Of a stretch of 22,699 bases of DNA, positions 5,594-12,391 are shown one piece after another. The translations under genes were made by a program, and so were the position numbers. Location of the stretch: the IMG/VR virus record IMGVR_UViG_3300032309_001735, positions 1 through 22,699 of that record, one strand, 5' to 3'. This DNA comes from a virus. The notes under the pieces were generated by a model, which saw only the letters and a program-made list of their open reading frames with translations, was not told the DNA's origin and did no database searches. How positions within the stretch are numbered: the first letter of the stretch is position 1; every line of letters begins with the position of its first letter.

Positions 5594-7668
5594 TGGATCG
5601 CCGCGCCCGCCGACGCCGTCACCGAATGATCCTCGCGGCAGCGTCGCAGCCGTTCGTGCTGAACGCCGCTGCGATCCTGCAGATCGAGGCGGCCCAGGCC
5701 GACCCCGACGCCCCGGTGGCAGTCAGCATCGAGGCCTACAACGGCGGCGTCATGTCGGTGACCGGCATCGGCCCGCTCGTGTGCGATGTCGCCGGCGTCG
5801 AGGCCGACGGCCCTGTCGTGCTGCTCGACGGCCACACCAACACCCTGGCGGCAACGCTGGGCTCCGCCACCGTCCAGGCCGTCGACGGCCAGCGGCTCAC
5901 GGCCACCGGCCGGATCTCCCGCACCAACGCGATCGCGGCCACGGCCATCCGCCTGGCGAGCGAGGGGGTGCCGCTCCAGGCGTCGATCGGCGCCGAGCCC
6001 ACGGAGCCCCCGACCCGAGTTCGCCCGGGGCAGACCGTCACCGTCAACGGCCGCGACATCACCGCCGGCCCGGCCGGCTTCCTGCTGTTCCGGGCCACCC
6101 GTCTTCGCCATATCGCGATTCTGCCCAACGGGGCGGACGCTTCCACGACCGTTTCCATCGCGGCTGCGGCCGCCAACAACGAGGGCAACATGGACTTCCA
6201 GGCTTGGGTCGAATCGCTCGGTTTCGTGTACGCGGACCTGACGCCGGATCAGATCACCGCGCTCCAGGTCGCCTACGACGACGTGACGGAGACCCCGCCG
6301 CCGGCCGCCACCGACACTCCCCCGCGCGAGCCCGTCGCGGCTTCCGCTGGTGACGCGGCCATCGCCGCCAGCACCGTGGCGACCATCCGCGCCCAGGCGG
6401 CGGCCGAAGCCGAGCGCATCGGCATGATCCAGGCCACCTGCGGCGAAAAGCACTCCTCGATCGCCGCCAAGGCCATCGCCGAGGGCTGGGACAAGAACAA
6501 GGTCGAGCTCGAGGTGATCCGCGCTTCGCGGCCCGCCCTGCCGGCCATCCACTCCAAGGAGAGCACCGTGAACGAGAAGATCATCGAGGCGAGCCTGTGC
6601 ATGGCCGCCGGCCTCAACGTCGAGAACAGCTACACCGAGGAAACGCTCGACCGGGCCAGCAAGCTCCGCCGGCGTGGCCTGCGGTGGCACGCCGAGCAGA
6701 TCGCCGCCTCCAAGGGCGTGTCGATCGACGCCGATCCCGGCACCCTGCCGTGGATCAAGGCCGCGTTCTCCACGAGCGAGCTCTCGGGGATCGTGGGCAA
6801 CGTCGCCAACAAGGCGATCCAGACCGCGTTCCAGACGGCTCCGAGCGTGGCGGCCGCGATCGCCGCGAAGAAGTCCCACAACAACTTCCAGCCCAACACC
6901 GTCTATAGCCTCGCCCTCAACGGCGAGCTCCAGCTCGTCGGCAAGGACGGTGAGCTGAAGCATCTCCGGATGGCCGAAGAGTCGCGCACCCGCCAGGTGC
7001 AGACTCGCGGTGCGGTGCTGAGCATCACCCGGCAGGATCTCATCAACGACGACCTGAACGCCTTCGCCGACAACTCCCAGGCGCTCGGCCGCAAGGCGAT
7101 GCACAGCCGCGAGAAGGTGCTCTTCACGGCCCTCAACGCCACGGGTGCCGGATCGAGCTTCTTCACGACCGCCCGGGGCAACTACTTCGAGGGTGCCTCG
7201 ACGAACCTCCAGTCGTCCAGCCTCTCGACCGCGGTGCAGCTGTTCCGCGACCAGGTCGGCCCGGACGGCCTGCCGATCATGGTCGAGCCGAAGATCCTCG
7301 TCGTGCCGACGGCCCTCGAGGAGACCGCCAAGGCCCTCATGAACTCGAAGTACCTGCTCGGCCCCACGTCGTCGAAGACCCCGAACGAGAACGTCTGGCA
7401 GGGTTCGTTCACCCCCTACGTGTCGCCGTGGCTCTCCAACTCGACGCTGTCGGGGGCGAGCTCGACCGCGTGGTATCTCCTCGGCGATCCCGCCGACGTG
7501 GCCGCGCTCGAAATCGCCTATCTCGGCGGGCTGGAAACCCCGACCGTCGAGTTCTTCGGCATGGACGCCAGCCCCGAAACGCTCGGCGTGTCGTGGCGGG
7601 TGTTCTACGACTTCGGCGTGGCCCTGGGCGAGTACCGCGCCGGGGTGAAGAGCAAGGGCGCTGCCTGA
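5590..7668 (+). CDS. Prohead protease/major capsid protein fusion
   Basis: A 692-residue polyprotein. Residues about 20-140 resemble an S78/HK97-like prohead protease, with His82 in LLDGHTN and Ser132 in LQASIGAE as likely catalytic residues. Residues 140-325 include a Thr/Pro/Ala-rich linker and helices that may serve as scaffold. From about residue 327 to the end is a major capsid domain of the Mu gpT-like type (LINDDLNAFADNSQALGRKA, then VEPKILVVPTALEETAKAL, and a Trp-Arg-Val-Phe-Tyr-Asp-Phe-Gly C-terminal strand). Fusions of this architecture are known. A strong internal ribosome-binding site at 6556 could yield free capsid protein. It is followed by the cement gene, as expected for a head operon. 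Confidence 0.93.
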   Translation: MMDRRARRRRHRMILAAASQPFVLNAAAILQIEAAQADPDAPVAVSIEAYNGGVMSVTGIGPLVCDVAGVEADGPVVLLDGHTNTLAATLGSATVQAVDGQRLTATGRISRTNAIAATAIRLASEGVPLQASIGAEPTEPPTRVRPGQTVTVNGRDITAGPAGFLLFRATRLRHIAILPNGADASTTVSIAAAAANNEGNMDFQAWVESLGFVYADLTPDQITALQVAYDDVTETPPPAATDTPPREPVAASAGDAAIAASTVATIRAQAAAEAERIGMIQATCGEKHSSIAAKAIAEGWDKNKVELEVIRASRPALPAIHSKESTVNEKIIEASLCMAAGLNVENSYTEETLDRASKLRRRGLRWHAEQIAASKGVSIDADPGTLPWIKAAFSTSELSGIVGNVANKAIQTAFQTAPSVAAAIAAKKSHNNFQPNTVYSLALNGELQLVGKDGELKHLRMAEESRTRQVQTRGAVLSITRQDLINDDLNAFADNSQALGRKAMHSREKVLFTALNATGAGSSFFTTARGNYFEGASTNLQSSSLSTAVQLFRDQVGPDGLPIMVEPKILVVPTALEETAKALMNSKYLLGPTSSKTPNENVWQGSFTPYVSPWLSNSTLSGASSTAWYLLGDPADVAALEIAYLGGLETPTVEFFGMDASPETLGVSWRVFYDFGVALGEYRAGVKSKGAA
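6556..6570 (+). promoter_or_regulatory. Internal ribosome-binding site and GTG start inside the capsid fusion
   Basis: AAGGAG (6556-6561) lies six bases before an in-frame GTG (6568) located exactly at the junction between linker and capsid domain. Initiation here would give a 366-residue capsid protein without the protease. The motif and spacing are seen directly; use in vivo is inferred. Confidence 0.45.
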
Positions 7669-7727
7669 GCCCCCTGATCGGCTGACCTTCAACCCATTCC
7701 CAACACCTCAGAAAGAAGGATCTTCCC

Positions 7728-8057
7728 ATGGCAGTCGCGGACTACGTTTCGGGCCCGGATACGATCGACTTCACCGCTGGTAGCGACCTTGCTGGCGGCG
7801 CGGTGGTCGTGCAGGGCACGCAGATCGGATGCACGAAGGTGCCGGTCGCCAACGGCGCCGCCGGCACGCTCCACGTCCAGGGCGTGTTCGACATCAACTG
7901 TGCCAGCGGCACGACGTTCTCAGCCGGGGCGCTCCTCTACTGGAACGCCGGCTCGGGCCTCATCACGACGACCAACACCGACGTGTTGATCGGCCGTGCC
8001 GCCGTGGCCAAGACCTCCGGCCAGCTCAAAGCCCGCGTGCGGCTCTGCCCGGCCTGA
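7728..8057 (+). CDS. Capsid cement/decoration protein, DUF2190-like
   Basis: A 109-residue all-beta protein of the DUF2190 type, the functional counterpart of lambda gpD, which binds the expanded capsid and stabilises it. Typical marks are the N-terminal DYVSGPDTIDFTAGSDLAGG, the GAVVVQGTQIGCTKVPVANG strand pair, GTLHVQGVFDINC, LLYWNAGSGLITTT and a final LKARVRLC. AAGGA at 7716-7720, seven bases before the ATG, is one of the stronger ribosome-binding sites here, as expected for an abundant protein. It is separated from the capsid gene by 59 bp and followed by a strong GC hairpin, so its transcript level may be set separately. Confidence 0.87.
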   Translation: MAVADYVSGPDTIDFTAGSDLAGGAVVVQGTQIGCTKVPVANGAAGTLHVQGVFDINCASGTTFSAGALLYWNAGSGLITTTNTDVLIGRAAVAKTSGQLKARVRLCPA

Positions 8058-8077
8058 TCGCGGCCTGACATTCGGAA

Positions 8078-8118
8078 GCAGGGGGCCGCGCATGCCCAAG
8101 CTCGGCGCGGCCCCCTGC
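8078..8118 (+). terminator. Perfect 13-bp GC hairpin after the cement gene
   Basis: GCAGGGGGCCGCG (8078-8090) and its exact complement (8106-8118) are separated by 15 bases. The stem is very stable but has no T-run, so it is either a T-less terminator, an RNA 3'-end stabiliser for the capsid/cement message, or a block that lowers expression of the genes that follow. It sits 20 bp past the cement stop. Confidence 0.5.
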
Positions 8119-8209
8119 CCCGCCCTGGTGAGCCCTTCCCCGAGCGACGAGGTGAGCGGTGCCGTGCTGCGATCAATCCGTCGTTTCGGTCGGCCAGCGG
8201 GCGCGGACG

Positions 8210-8518
8210 ATGCGCCTCGAGTTCGTGGCCGGCGACGACTTCCCGCTCCGGCTGACGTTTCAGGGCAACCTGACGGGCTATGCGGTCGAGGCCGACGTCA
8301 TCAGCGCGACCGGCACGGTGCTCCAGACGTTCGCGATCTCGACGGAGTACCTGACGATCAGCGGCGTGGCGTCGACGCGATACAGCCTGTCGCTGACGCG
8401 GTCGCAAACCACGGCCCTGTCGGCGGCCACCGGCCCGCGGTGGTCGTTCCGGTGGACGGCCCCGGGCGACAAGAAGCGGACCATCTTCATCGGTCGAGTC
8501 GTTTGCGTGAGGCGGTGA
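8210..8518 (+). CDS. Hypothetical small beta-rich protein before the fibre gene
   Basis: A 102-residue protein that I cannot assign. It begins MRLEFVAGDDFPLRLTFQG and continues with alternating hydrophobic residues (YAVEADVIS, TVLQTFAIS, RYSLSLTRSQTTAL) and an aromatic segment WSFRWTAPGDKKRTIFIG. This suggests a beta-sandwich, similar in outline to N-terminal anchoring domains of phage fibre or baseplate proteins. The ATG at 8210 has no clear ribosome-binding site. A GTG at 8159 would add 17 residues but lies 3 bases from its only purine run. It lies five bases before the collagen-like fibre gene, so an adaptor role for that fibre is plausible. Confidence 0.6.
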   Translation: MRLEFVAGDDFPLRLTFQGNLTGYAVEADVISATGTVLQTFAISTEYLTISGVASTRYSLSLTRSQTTALSAATGPRWSFRWTAPGDKKRTIFIGRVVCVRR

Positions 8519-8522
8519 GCCT

Positions 8523-10193
8523 GTGAGTAGCGATTGCGAAGTCATCGTGCAGGCTGGCGACGACATCGTCGTGTCGGCCGACTGCGCCCAGGCTGGCGCC
8601 GAGATCTTCGTGGAGGTTGTCTCGGGCGGCGTCGGGCCCGCAGGCCCCGCCGGGGCGGCAGGGGCGCAGGGTCCAGCCGGGGCAACGGGCCCCGCAGGGG
8701 CGACCGGGCCGGCAGGCCCGACAGGGGCCGCAGGGCCAGCCGGGCCAGCCGGCACGACGACCTGGGCCGGCATCACTGACAAGCCCTCGACGTTCGCGCC
8801 GTCGACCCACGCGGGCAGTCACGCGATCGGCGGAAGCGCCGCGCTCACGATCTCCTCAGTTCAAGTCGTTGGCAGCACCGCAAACTTCTCCATTCTCGAT
8901 CAGTTGGCGGCCGACATATCCGAAGGCGGACTGCCATACACATACAGTATCGCTACGGGCAGGTTTTCACCGCCGACACACACCCACGGAAACCTGACCA
9001 ACGCGGGGTCGATCGGCACGACCGCGAACCTTCCGATCATCACGACTACCTCCGGCGTCCTGGCGGCTGGGTCTTTCGGCACCGGAGCCAACACGTTTTG
9101 CGTCGGGAACGATTCGCGGCTCTCTGATTCACGAGCCCCGTCGGGGGCCGCCGGCGGCGACCTGACCGGCACCTACCCCAACCCAACGATCGCGGCCGGG
9201 GCTATCGTGACGGCCGACCTCGCCGACTCAGCGGTCACGACGGCCAAGATCGCCGCGGCGGCCGTCACGGTCGCGAAGGTCTCGGCCACCGGCACGGCGT
9301 CGGCCTCGACGTTCCTCCGCGGCGACGGTGCCTGGGCCGCGGCTCCGGTGACCAGCGTCGATGGGAACACCGGCGCGGTAGCGGTCACGAAGGTCGACGT
9401 ATTCGAGTTCACGCGGACGACGAGGCCCGCGAGCGCCACCGGATCGAACGGAAGCTATTCCTGGACCCTGCCGGCGGGCGCGAAAGTCGTGGAGATTCTT
9501 GCGGTCGGGTCGGGCGGCGGCGGCGGCTCCGGTCGCCGCGGCGCGGCCGGGAGCGCCAGATTCGGCGGCGGCGGTGGCGGCGGCGGCTCGGCGACCATCG
9601 CGACCATCGTCGCCTCGCTCCTTCCAGGGACGCTCTCTATCACCGTGCCGGCAGGCGGGGCCGGCGGGGCCTCGGCGTCTTCCGACAACACCAACGGCAA
9701 CGGCGGAGCAGCCGGAGGCACGACTACCGTAGCCGCTGGGTCTGGCTCGGTGATCGCCTGGGGCGGGAATCAAGGCGCAGGAGGAAGCGACACAGCGGCC
9801 GCTGGAGGTTTCCAGAACACCATCAGCCCGACCACATTCAGGGGATCGACTGGAGGAAGCGGGTCGGCGACTGCTACATCCGGTGGCGCTTTCCCGCCGG
9901 CAGGGTTCGGCGGCTGCGGCGGTGCTGCTGGCGCAGGTGTTTCGACCGCGAACGTAGCCCTCGCCGCAGGCGTCCAGAGCCCCGAGGGAACCGGCCTATC
10001 TAACGTCTTAATTACATCTCGTCCGGCCGGCAACGGTGGAACCTCGTCGGCGTCGGCCGCCGGAGGAGCGGGGTCGAACGGGCCGACCTATGGCGACGGC
10101 GGATGTGGTGGCGGCGCATGCGTCAACGGGTTCGCCTCCGGGGCCGGCGGAAACGGCGCCGACGGATACGTTCGGATCACGGTCTGGTATTGA
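8523..10193 (+). CDS. Collagen-like, glycine-rich fibre protein
   Basis: A 556-residue fibre. Residues 1-36 form a short N-terminal domain with Asp/Val-rich strands. Residues 38-76 are thirteen uninterrupted Gly-X-Y triplets with Pro mostly in X, a collagen-like triple helix. Then come a TTWAGITDKP motif found in phage knob and fibre proteins, Thr/Ser/Ala-rich beta repeats, and GGDLTGTYPNPTI, which recurs in tail fibres. Residues from about 320 make an extremely Gly-rich domain ending GYVRITVWY, like glycine-rich adhesin tips. It would trimerise and bind a surface. Its position after the capsid and cement genes, rather than after the tape measure, also allows a head-fibre role. GTG start, five bases after the preceding gene. 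Confidence 0.85.
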   Translation: MSSDCEVIVQAGDDIVVSADCAQAGAEIFVEVVSGGVGPAGPAGAAGAQGPAGATGPAGATGPAGPTGAAGPAGPAGTTTWAGITDKPSTFAPSTHAGSHAIGGSAALTISSVQVVGSTANFSILDQLAADISEGGLPYTYSIATGRFSPPTHTHGNLTNAGSIGTTANLPIITTTSGVLAAGSFGTGANTFCVGNDSRLSDSRAPSGAAGGDLTGTYPNPTIAAGAIVTADLADSAVTTAKIAAAAVTVAKVSATGTASASTFLRGDGAWAAAPVTSVDGNTGAVAVTKVDVFEFTRTTRPASATGSNGSYSWTLPAGAKVVEILAVGSGGGGGSGRRGAAGSARFGGGGGGGGSATIATIVASLLPGTLSITVPAGGAGGASASSDNTNGNGGAAGGTTTVAAGSGSVIAWGGNQGAGGSDTAAAGGFQNTISPTTFRGSTGGSGSATATSGGAFPPAGFGGCGGAAGAGVSTANVALAAGVQSPEGTGLSNVLITSRPAGNGGTSSASAAGGAGSNGPTYGDGGCGGGACVNGFASGAGGNGADGYVRITVWY

Positions 10194-10195
10194 AC

Positions 10196-10606
10196 ATGGG
10201 CAGCAACGCAACATCGCTCGCGATCGTCAACGCGGCCGGCGAGGTCGAGACGTTCGTTCGCCTCGACGTGCCGGCTGGCTGGACGCCACCGGAAGGATGC
10301 ACGGCCATCCACGACGACGAGCTGCCGGCAGGCTGGACCATGGCCACCGACACGAGCCCCGTCCCCGAGTCGATCTCCCCGATGCAGGCCCGCCTGTGGC
10401 TCGTGCGGAACGGGATCGCGCTCACCGACATCGACGCCGCGATCGAATCCATCGCGGATCAGCAGACCCGGGACACCGTCCGCGTCCAGTGGGAATACGG
10501 GCTCGAGGTCGTCCGCTCGTCGGCCTGGCTCGCCGCCCTCGGGCCTGTGCTCGGGCTTGACGACGCCACGCTCGACCAGGCGTTCCGCGAGGCGGCGACG
10601 CTATGA
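10196..10606 (+). CDS. Fibre-associated protein (assembly or companion protein)
   Basis: A 136-residue protein two bases after the fibre gene. The N-terminal half is beta-like (ATSLAIVNAAGEVETFVRLDVP) with a WTPPEG turn. The C-terminal half is helical, starting SPMQARLWLVRNGIALTDID, followed by a segment with QWEYGLEVVRSS and ending LGLDDATLDQAFREAATL. This two-part arrangement with a MQAR...L helix is common in small proteins encoded directly downstream of phage fibres. They are often annotated as fibre assembly or tail-associated proteins. The ATG at 10196 is chosen because upstream in-frame codons are only the fibre gene read out of frame. The stop overlaps the connector gene by ATGA. Confidence 0.68.
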   Translation: MGSNATSLAIVNAAGEVETFVRLDVPAGWTPPEGCTAIHDDELPAGWTMATDTSPVPESISPMQARLWLVRNGIALTDIDAAIESIADQQTRDTVRVQWEYGLEVVRSSAWLAALGPVLGLDDATLDQAFREAATL

Positions 10607-10986
10607 CCAACCTCTTCCGCACCACCTCCGATTGGCTCGGCCGTCAGCGGCACGACTACGCGACCAGCCCGGTGACCTACCGCCGTGGCGATCGATCGGT
10701 CGAGCTGCTCGCCACCATCGGCCGCACGGAATACCAGCAAGACGACGGCTACGGCATCGTGGTCCGGTCGGAGGCCCGCGACTACCTCGTGCGAATGTGC
10801 GACCTGGCCATCGACGGCGTCGAGACGCTCCCGGAGGTCGGCGACCGGGTGGAGGAGCTCCAGAACGGCACGGTCTACGTGTATGAGGTGCTGCCGCTCG
10901 GGAGCCAGGGCCAGCACTGGAAATACGCCGACGCGTTCCGCCAGACGATCCGGATTCACACCCGCCAGATCGGGAGCGGTGCCTGA
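10603..10986 (+). CDS. Head-tail connector/joining protein (putative)
   Basis: A 127-residue protein placed immediately before the tail terminator. The middle contains ATIGRTEYQQDDGYGIVVRSEARDYLV-type strands followed by VETLPEVGDRVEE, a Pro-x-x-GD turn resembling small beta-barrel head-tail joining proteins of the lambda FII kind. The C-terminus includes HWKYADAFRQTIRIHTRQIG. Start ATG overlaps the preceding stop (ATGA), and its own stop overlaps the next start (TGATG), so its synthesis is tied to both neighbours. Assignment rests on position and a general resemblance; no catalytic motif is present or expected. Confidence 0.62.
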   Translation: MTNLFRTTSDWLGRQRHDYATSPVTYRRGDRSVELLATIGRTEYQQDDGYGIVVRSEARDYLVRMCDLAIDGVETLPEVGDRVEELQNGTVYVYEVLPLGSQGQHWKYADAFRQTIRIHTRQIGSGA

Positions 10987-11420
10987 TGCCCAGCGTCATC
11001 GTCGACATCGCCGACGCGGTTCTGGAGCAGCTCGAGGCCGCCACGTTCTCGCTCCCGGTGTCGCTGAAACGCGACTACGCGCCGGCGTTCGACCTCAAAG
11101 AAATGGACGGCGTCCGCGTGACGGTCGTGCCGGAGGGGAACGCCATGACGAACCTCGACCGCGCGCGAACGAATCACTCCGTTTCCGTCGACGTCGCGGT
11201 GCAGCGGAAGGTGGCCGGCACCGATCCGGCTTCGGTCGATCCGCTCATGCACCTGACGCAAGAAATAATCGATGCCGTGATGGCCGCCCGTCGCCTCGCC
11301 GCGTTTCCGTCCGCGAGTTTCACCCGCGCGGAGAACAAGGCCATTTTCTCGCCCGCCCACCTCACCGAGAAGCGGCTTTTCACGTCGGTGGTGACCTTCA
11401 CCTACACGCTCCACAGATAA
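10986..11420 (+). CDS. Tail terminator/tail completion protein (gpU-like)
   Basis: A 144-residue protein with the layout of phage tail-terminator proteins, which cap the tube at its final length and dock it to the head. Marks include an N-terminal helix (IADAVLEQLEAATF), a strand with LKRDYAPAFDLKEMDGVRVTVVPEG, then HSVSVDVAVQRKV, a helix containing VDPLMHLTQEIIDAVMA, and a C-terminal FSPAHLTEKRLFTSVVTFTYTLHR. The closing FTSVxTxTY pattern is characteristic of this group. It follows the connector by a TGATG overlap and precedes a ribosome-binding site that opens the accessory cassette at 11437. Confidence 0.75.
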   Translation: MPSVIVDIADAVLEQLEAATFSLPVSLKRDYAPAFDLKEMDGVRVTVVPEGNAMTNLDRARTNHSVSVDVAVQRKVAGTDPASVDPLMHLTQEIIDAVMAARRLAAFPSASFTRAENKAIFSPAHLTEKRLFTSVVTFTYTLHR

Positions 11421-11436
11421 CCCCAAGGAAGCCCCC

Positions 11437-11730
11437 ATGCCCCCAATCACGTCGATCGTCGAGCAGATCCGGCTGGTCAACCAATGGATGCCCGTGCTCG
11501 GTTTCGGGCAGCGGTGGCTCGCGGAGCCCGACGCCGCGAAGCGGTCGCTCATCTTCGCCGACCTGGCCGAATGGCTGGCGTCGAAGACCGAGACCAAGCT
11601 CGACGACCAGCTGGTCGACCACATCGCCGCGATTCTCAAAACCCCCGAGGGCGAGTCCCTGGTGCGGTTCGTGGTGTCGTTCGGCGAGGCGGCCGCCGCC
11701 GCAGCTGCCGCCGCGGAGGGCACCCGATGA
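11437..11730 (+). CDS. Hypothetical helical protein, start of the accessory cassette
   Basis: A 97-residue protein of unknown function. It appears mostly alpha-helical: IVEQIRLVNQWMPVLGFGQ, then a helix with SLIFADLAEWLASK, then QLVDHIAAILKTPEG and a hydrophobic VRFVVSFGEAAAAAAAAA tail. There is no signal peptide and no clear membrane span. AAGGA (11425-11429), seven bases before the ATG, is a good ribosome-binding site and marks a new translational unit after the tail terminator. It overlaps by ATGA the gene for a small membrane protein, so the two may form one complex. Confidence 0.62.
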   Translation: MPPITSIVEQIRLVNQWMPVLGFGQRWLAEPDAAKRSLIFADLAEWLASKTETKLDDQLVDHIAAILKTPEGESLVRFVVSFGEAAAAAAAAAEGTR

Positions 11731-11975
11731 ACCTCTTCACCGTCCTCCAAATCGTCGTCGCCGCTGCGTGCCTGATCTCGGGCGTGGTGCTGGCCGTCCG
11801 CGCCGCCACCAAGTTCGTGCCGCGGCCCGGCGGCGGCGCCAAAGTGCCCACCGACGACGTGCGGATCGTCTCGGACCTCGCGACGCGGCTCCGCACCCAG
11901 GGCAAAACCCCCGCGGTGCAGATTGCGCTCCAGCTGCATGCCGAGCTTCTGAAGCCGGAGGGCTCCACGCCGTGA
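11727..11975 (+). CDS. Small single-span membrane protein
   Basis: An 82-residue protein with one transmembrane helix at residues 3-25 (LFTVLQIVVAAACLISGVVLA), a basic boundary, a Gly/Pro/Lys linker (PRPGGGAKVP), and a soluble helical domain (VRIVSDLATRLRTQGKTPAVQ). The size and topology fit a class-III-like holin, a holin partner or a membrane anchor. The sequence does not match a holin family I know. It is coupled by ATGA to the gene before and by GTGA to the signal-anchored gene after, in a run of membrane and protease genes. Confidence 0.62.
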   Translation: MNLFTVLQIVVAAACLISGVVLAVRAATKFVPRPGGGAKVPTDDVRIVSDLATRLRTQGKTPAVQIALQLHAELLKPEGSTP

Positions 11976-12391
11976 TCCGGGCCGTGTTCCTCCTCACCGC
12001 CGGGCTCGTGCTGCTCATCGGCCTACCGCCGATGCCGACGATCCCCGTCTGGACCCGGCCGACAACGGTCGTGCCCGTCGTGCCCGTCGTGCCCGTCGTG
12101 CCGGCCAAGGCGAGCGCCGCGGTCTACGTGTATGAAAAGAGCGACGCGGCCATCCCGGCCGGCGTGACCGTTGGGCTCGACAAGCTCAACCGCGAGCGGT
12201 CGGTCGTGGCCACGCTCTTCGAGGTGGACACGGTCAACGGGGCCGACAAGGTGCCCGCCCAGTATCAGCCGGCCGTCGATGCCGCCAAGGCCAAGGGTCT
12301 GCCCGCCCTGGTGGTGCTGTCGGGCTCCGCGGTGCTTTCGATCGTGGCCGCCCCGACCACCGCCGACGAGATCGGGAGGGCCGTGGAATGA
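11972..12391 (+). CDS. Signal-anchored thioredoxin-like protein without CxxC
   Basis: A 139-residue protein with an N-terminal hydrophobic segment (residues 4-20, VFLLTAGLVLLIGLP-like) and a Pro/Val repeat spacer (VVP units, 33-44). The roughly 90-residue domain that follows looks like a degenerate thioredoxin/glutaredoxin fold: AVYVYEKSDAA in place of the active-site strand, an LFEVDTVNG strand, and LPALVVLSG (cis-Pro-like at Pro111), then a final TTADEIGRAVE helix. There is no CxxC, so redox catalysis is not expected. A scaffold or chaperone role on the outer face of the membrane is possible. GTG start overlaps the previous stop; the stop overlaps the cysteine-peptidase gene. Confidence 0.6.
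   Translation: MIRAVFLLTAGLVLLIGLPPMPTIPVWTRPTTVVPVVPVVPVVPAKASAAVYVYEKSDAAIPAGVTVGLDKLNRERSVVATLFEVDTVNGADKVPAQYQPAVDAAKAKGLPALVVLSGSAVLSIVAAPTTADEIGRAVE
12068..12102 (+). repeat. 9-bp tandem repeat encoding Val-Val-Pro units
   Basis: GTCGTGCCC is repeated almost four times (last copy incomplete), encoding the Val-Val-Pro spacer of the signal-anchored protein. Near-identical copies suggest recent slippage, so spacer length may vary between related phages. Confidence 0.75.

Noticed and set aside
5182-7692. 836-codon open frame on the minus strand
   Set aside because: It lies antisense to the portal and capsid fusion genes, whose proteins carry clear family motifs. Its product is Gly/Arg/His-rich with no motif, as expected for a GC-rich antisense shadow.
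8092-8526. Small frame beginning MPKLGAAPCPALV after the cement gene
   Set aside because: Begins inside the loop of the 13-bp hairpin, lacks a ribosome-binding site, and becomes Arg/Gly-rich shadow of the gene at 8210.
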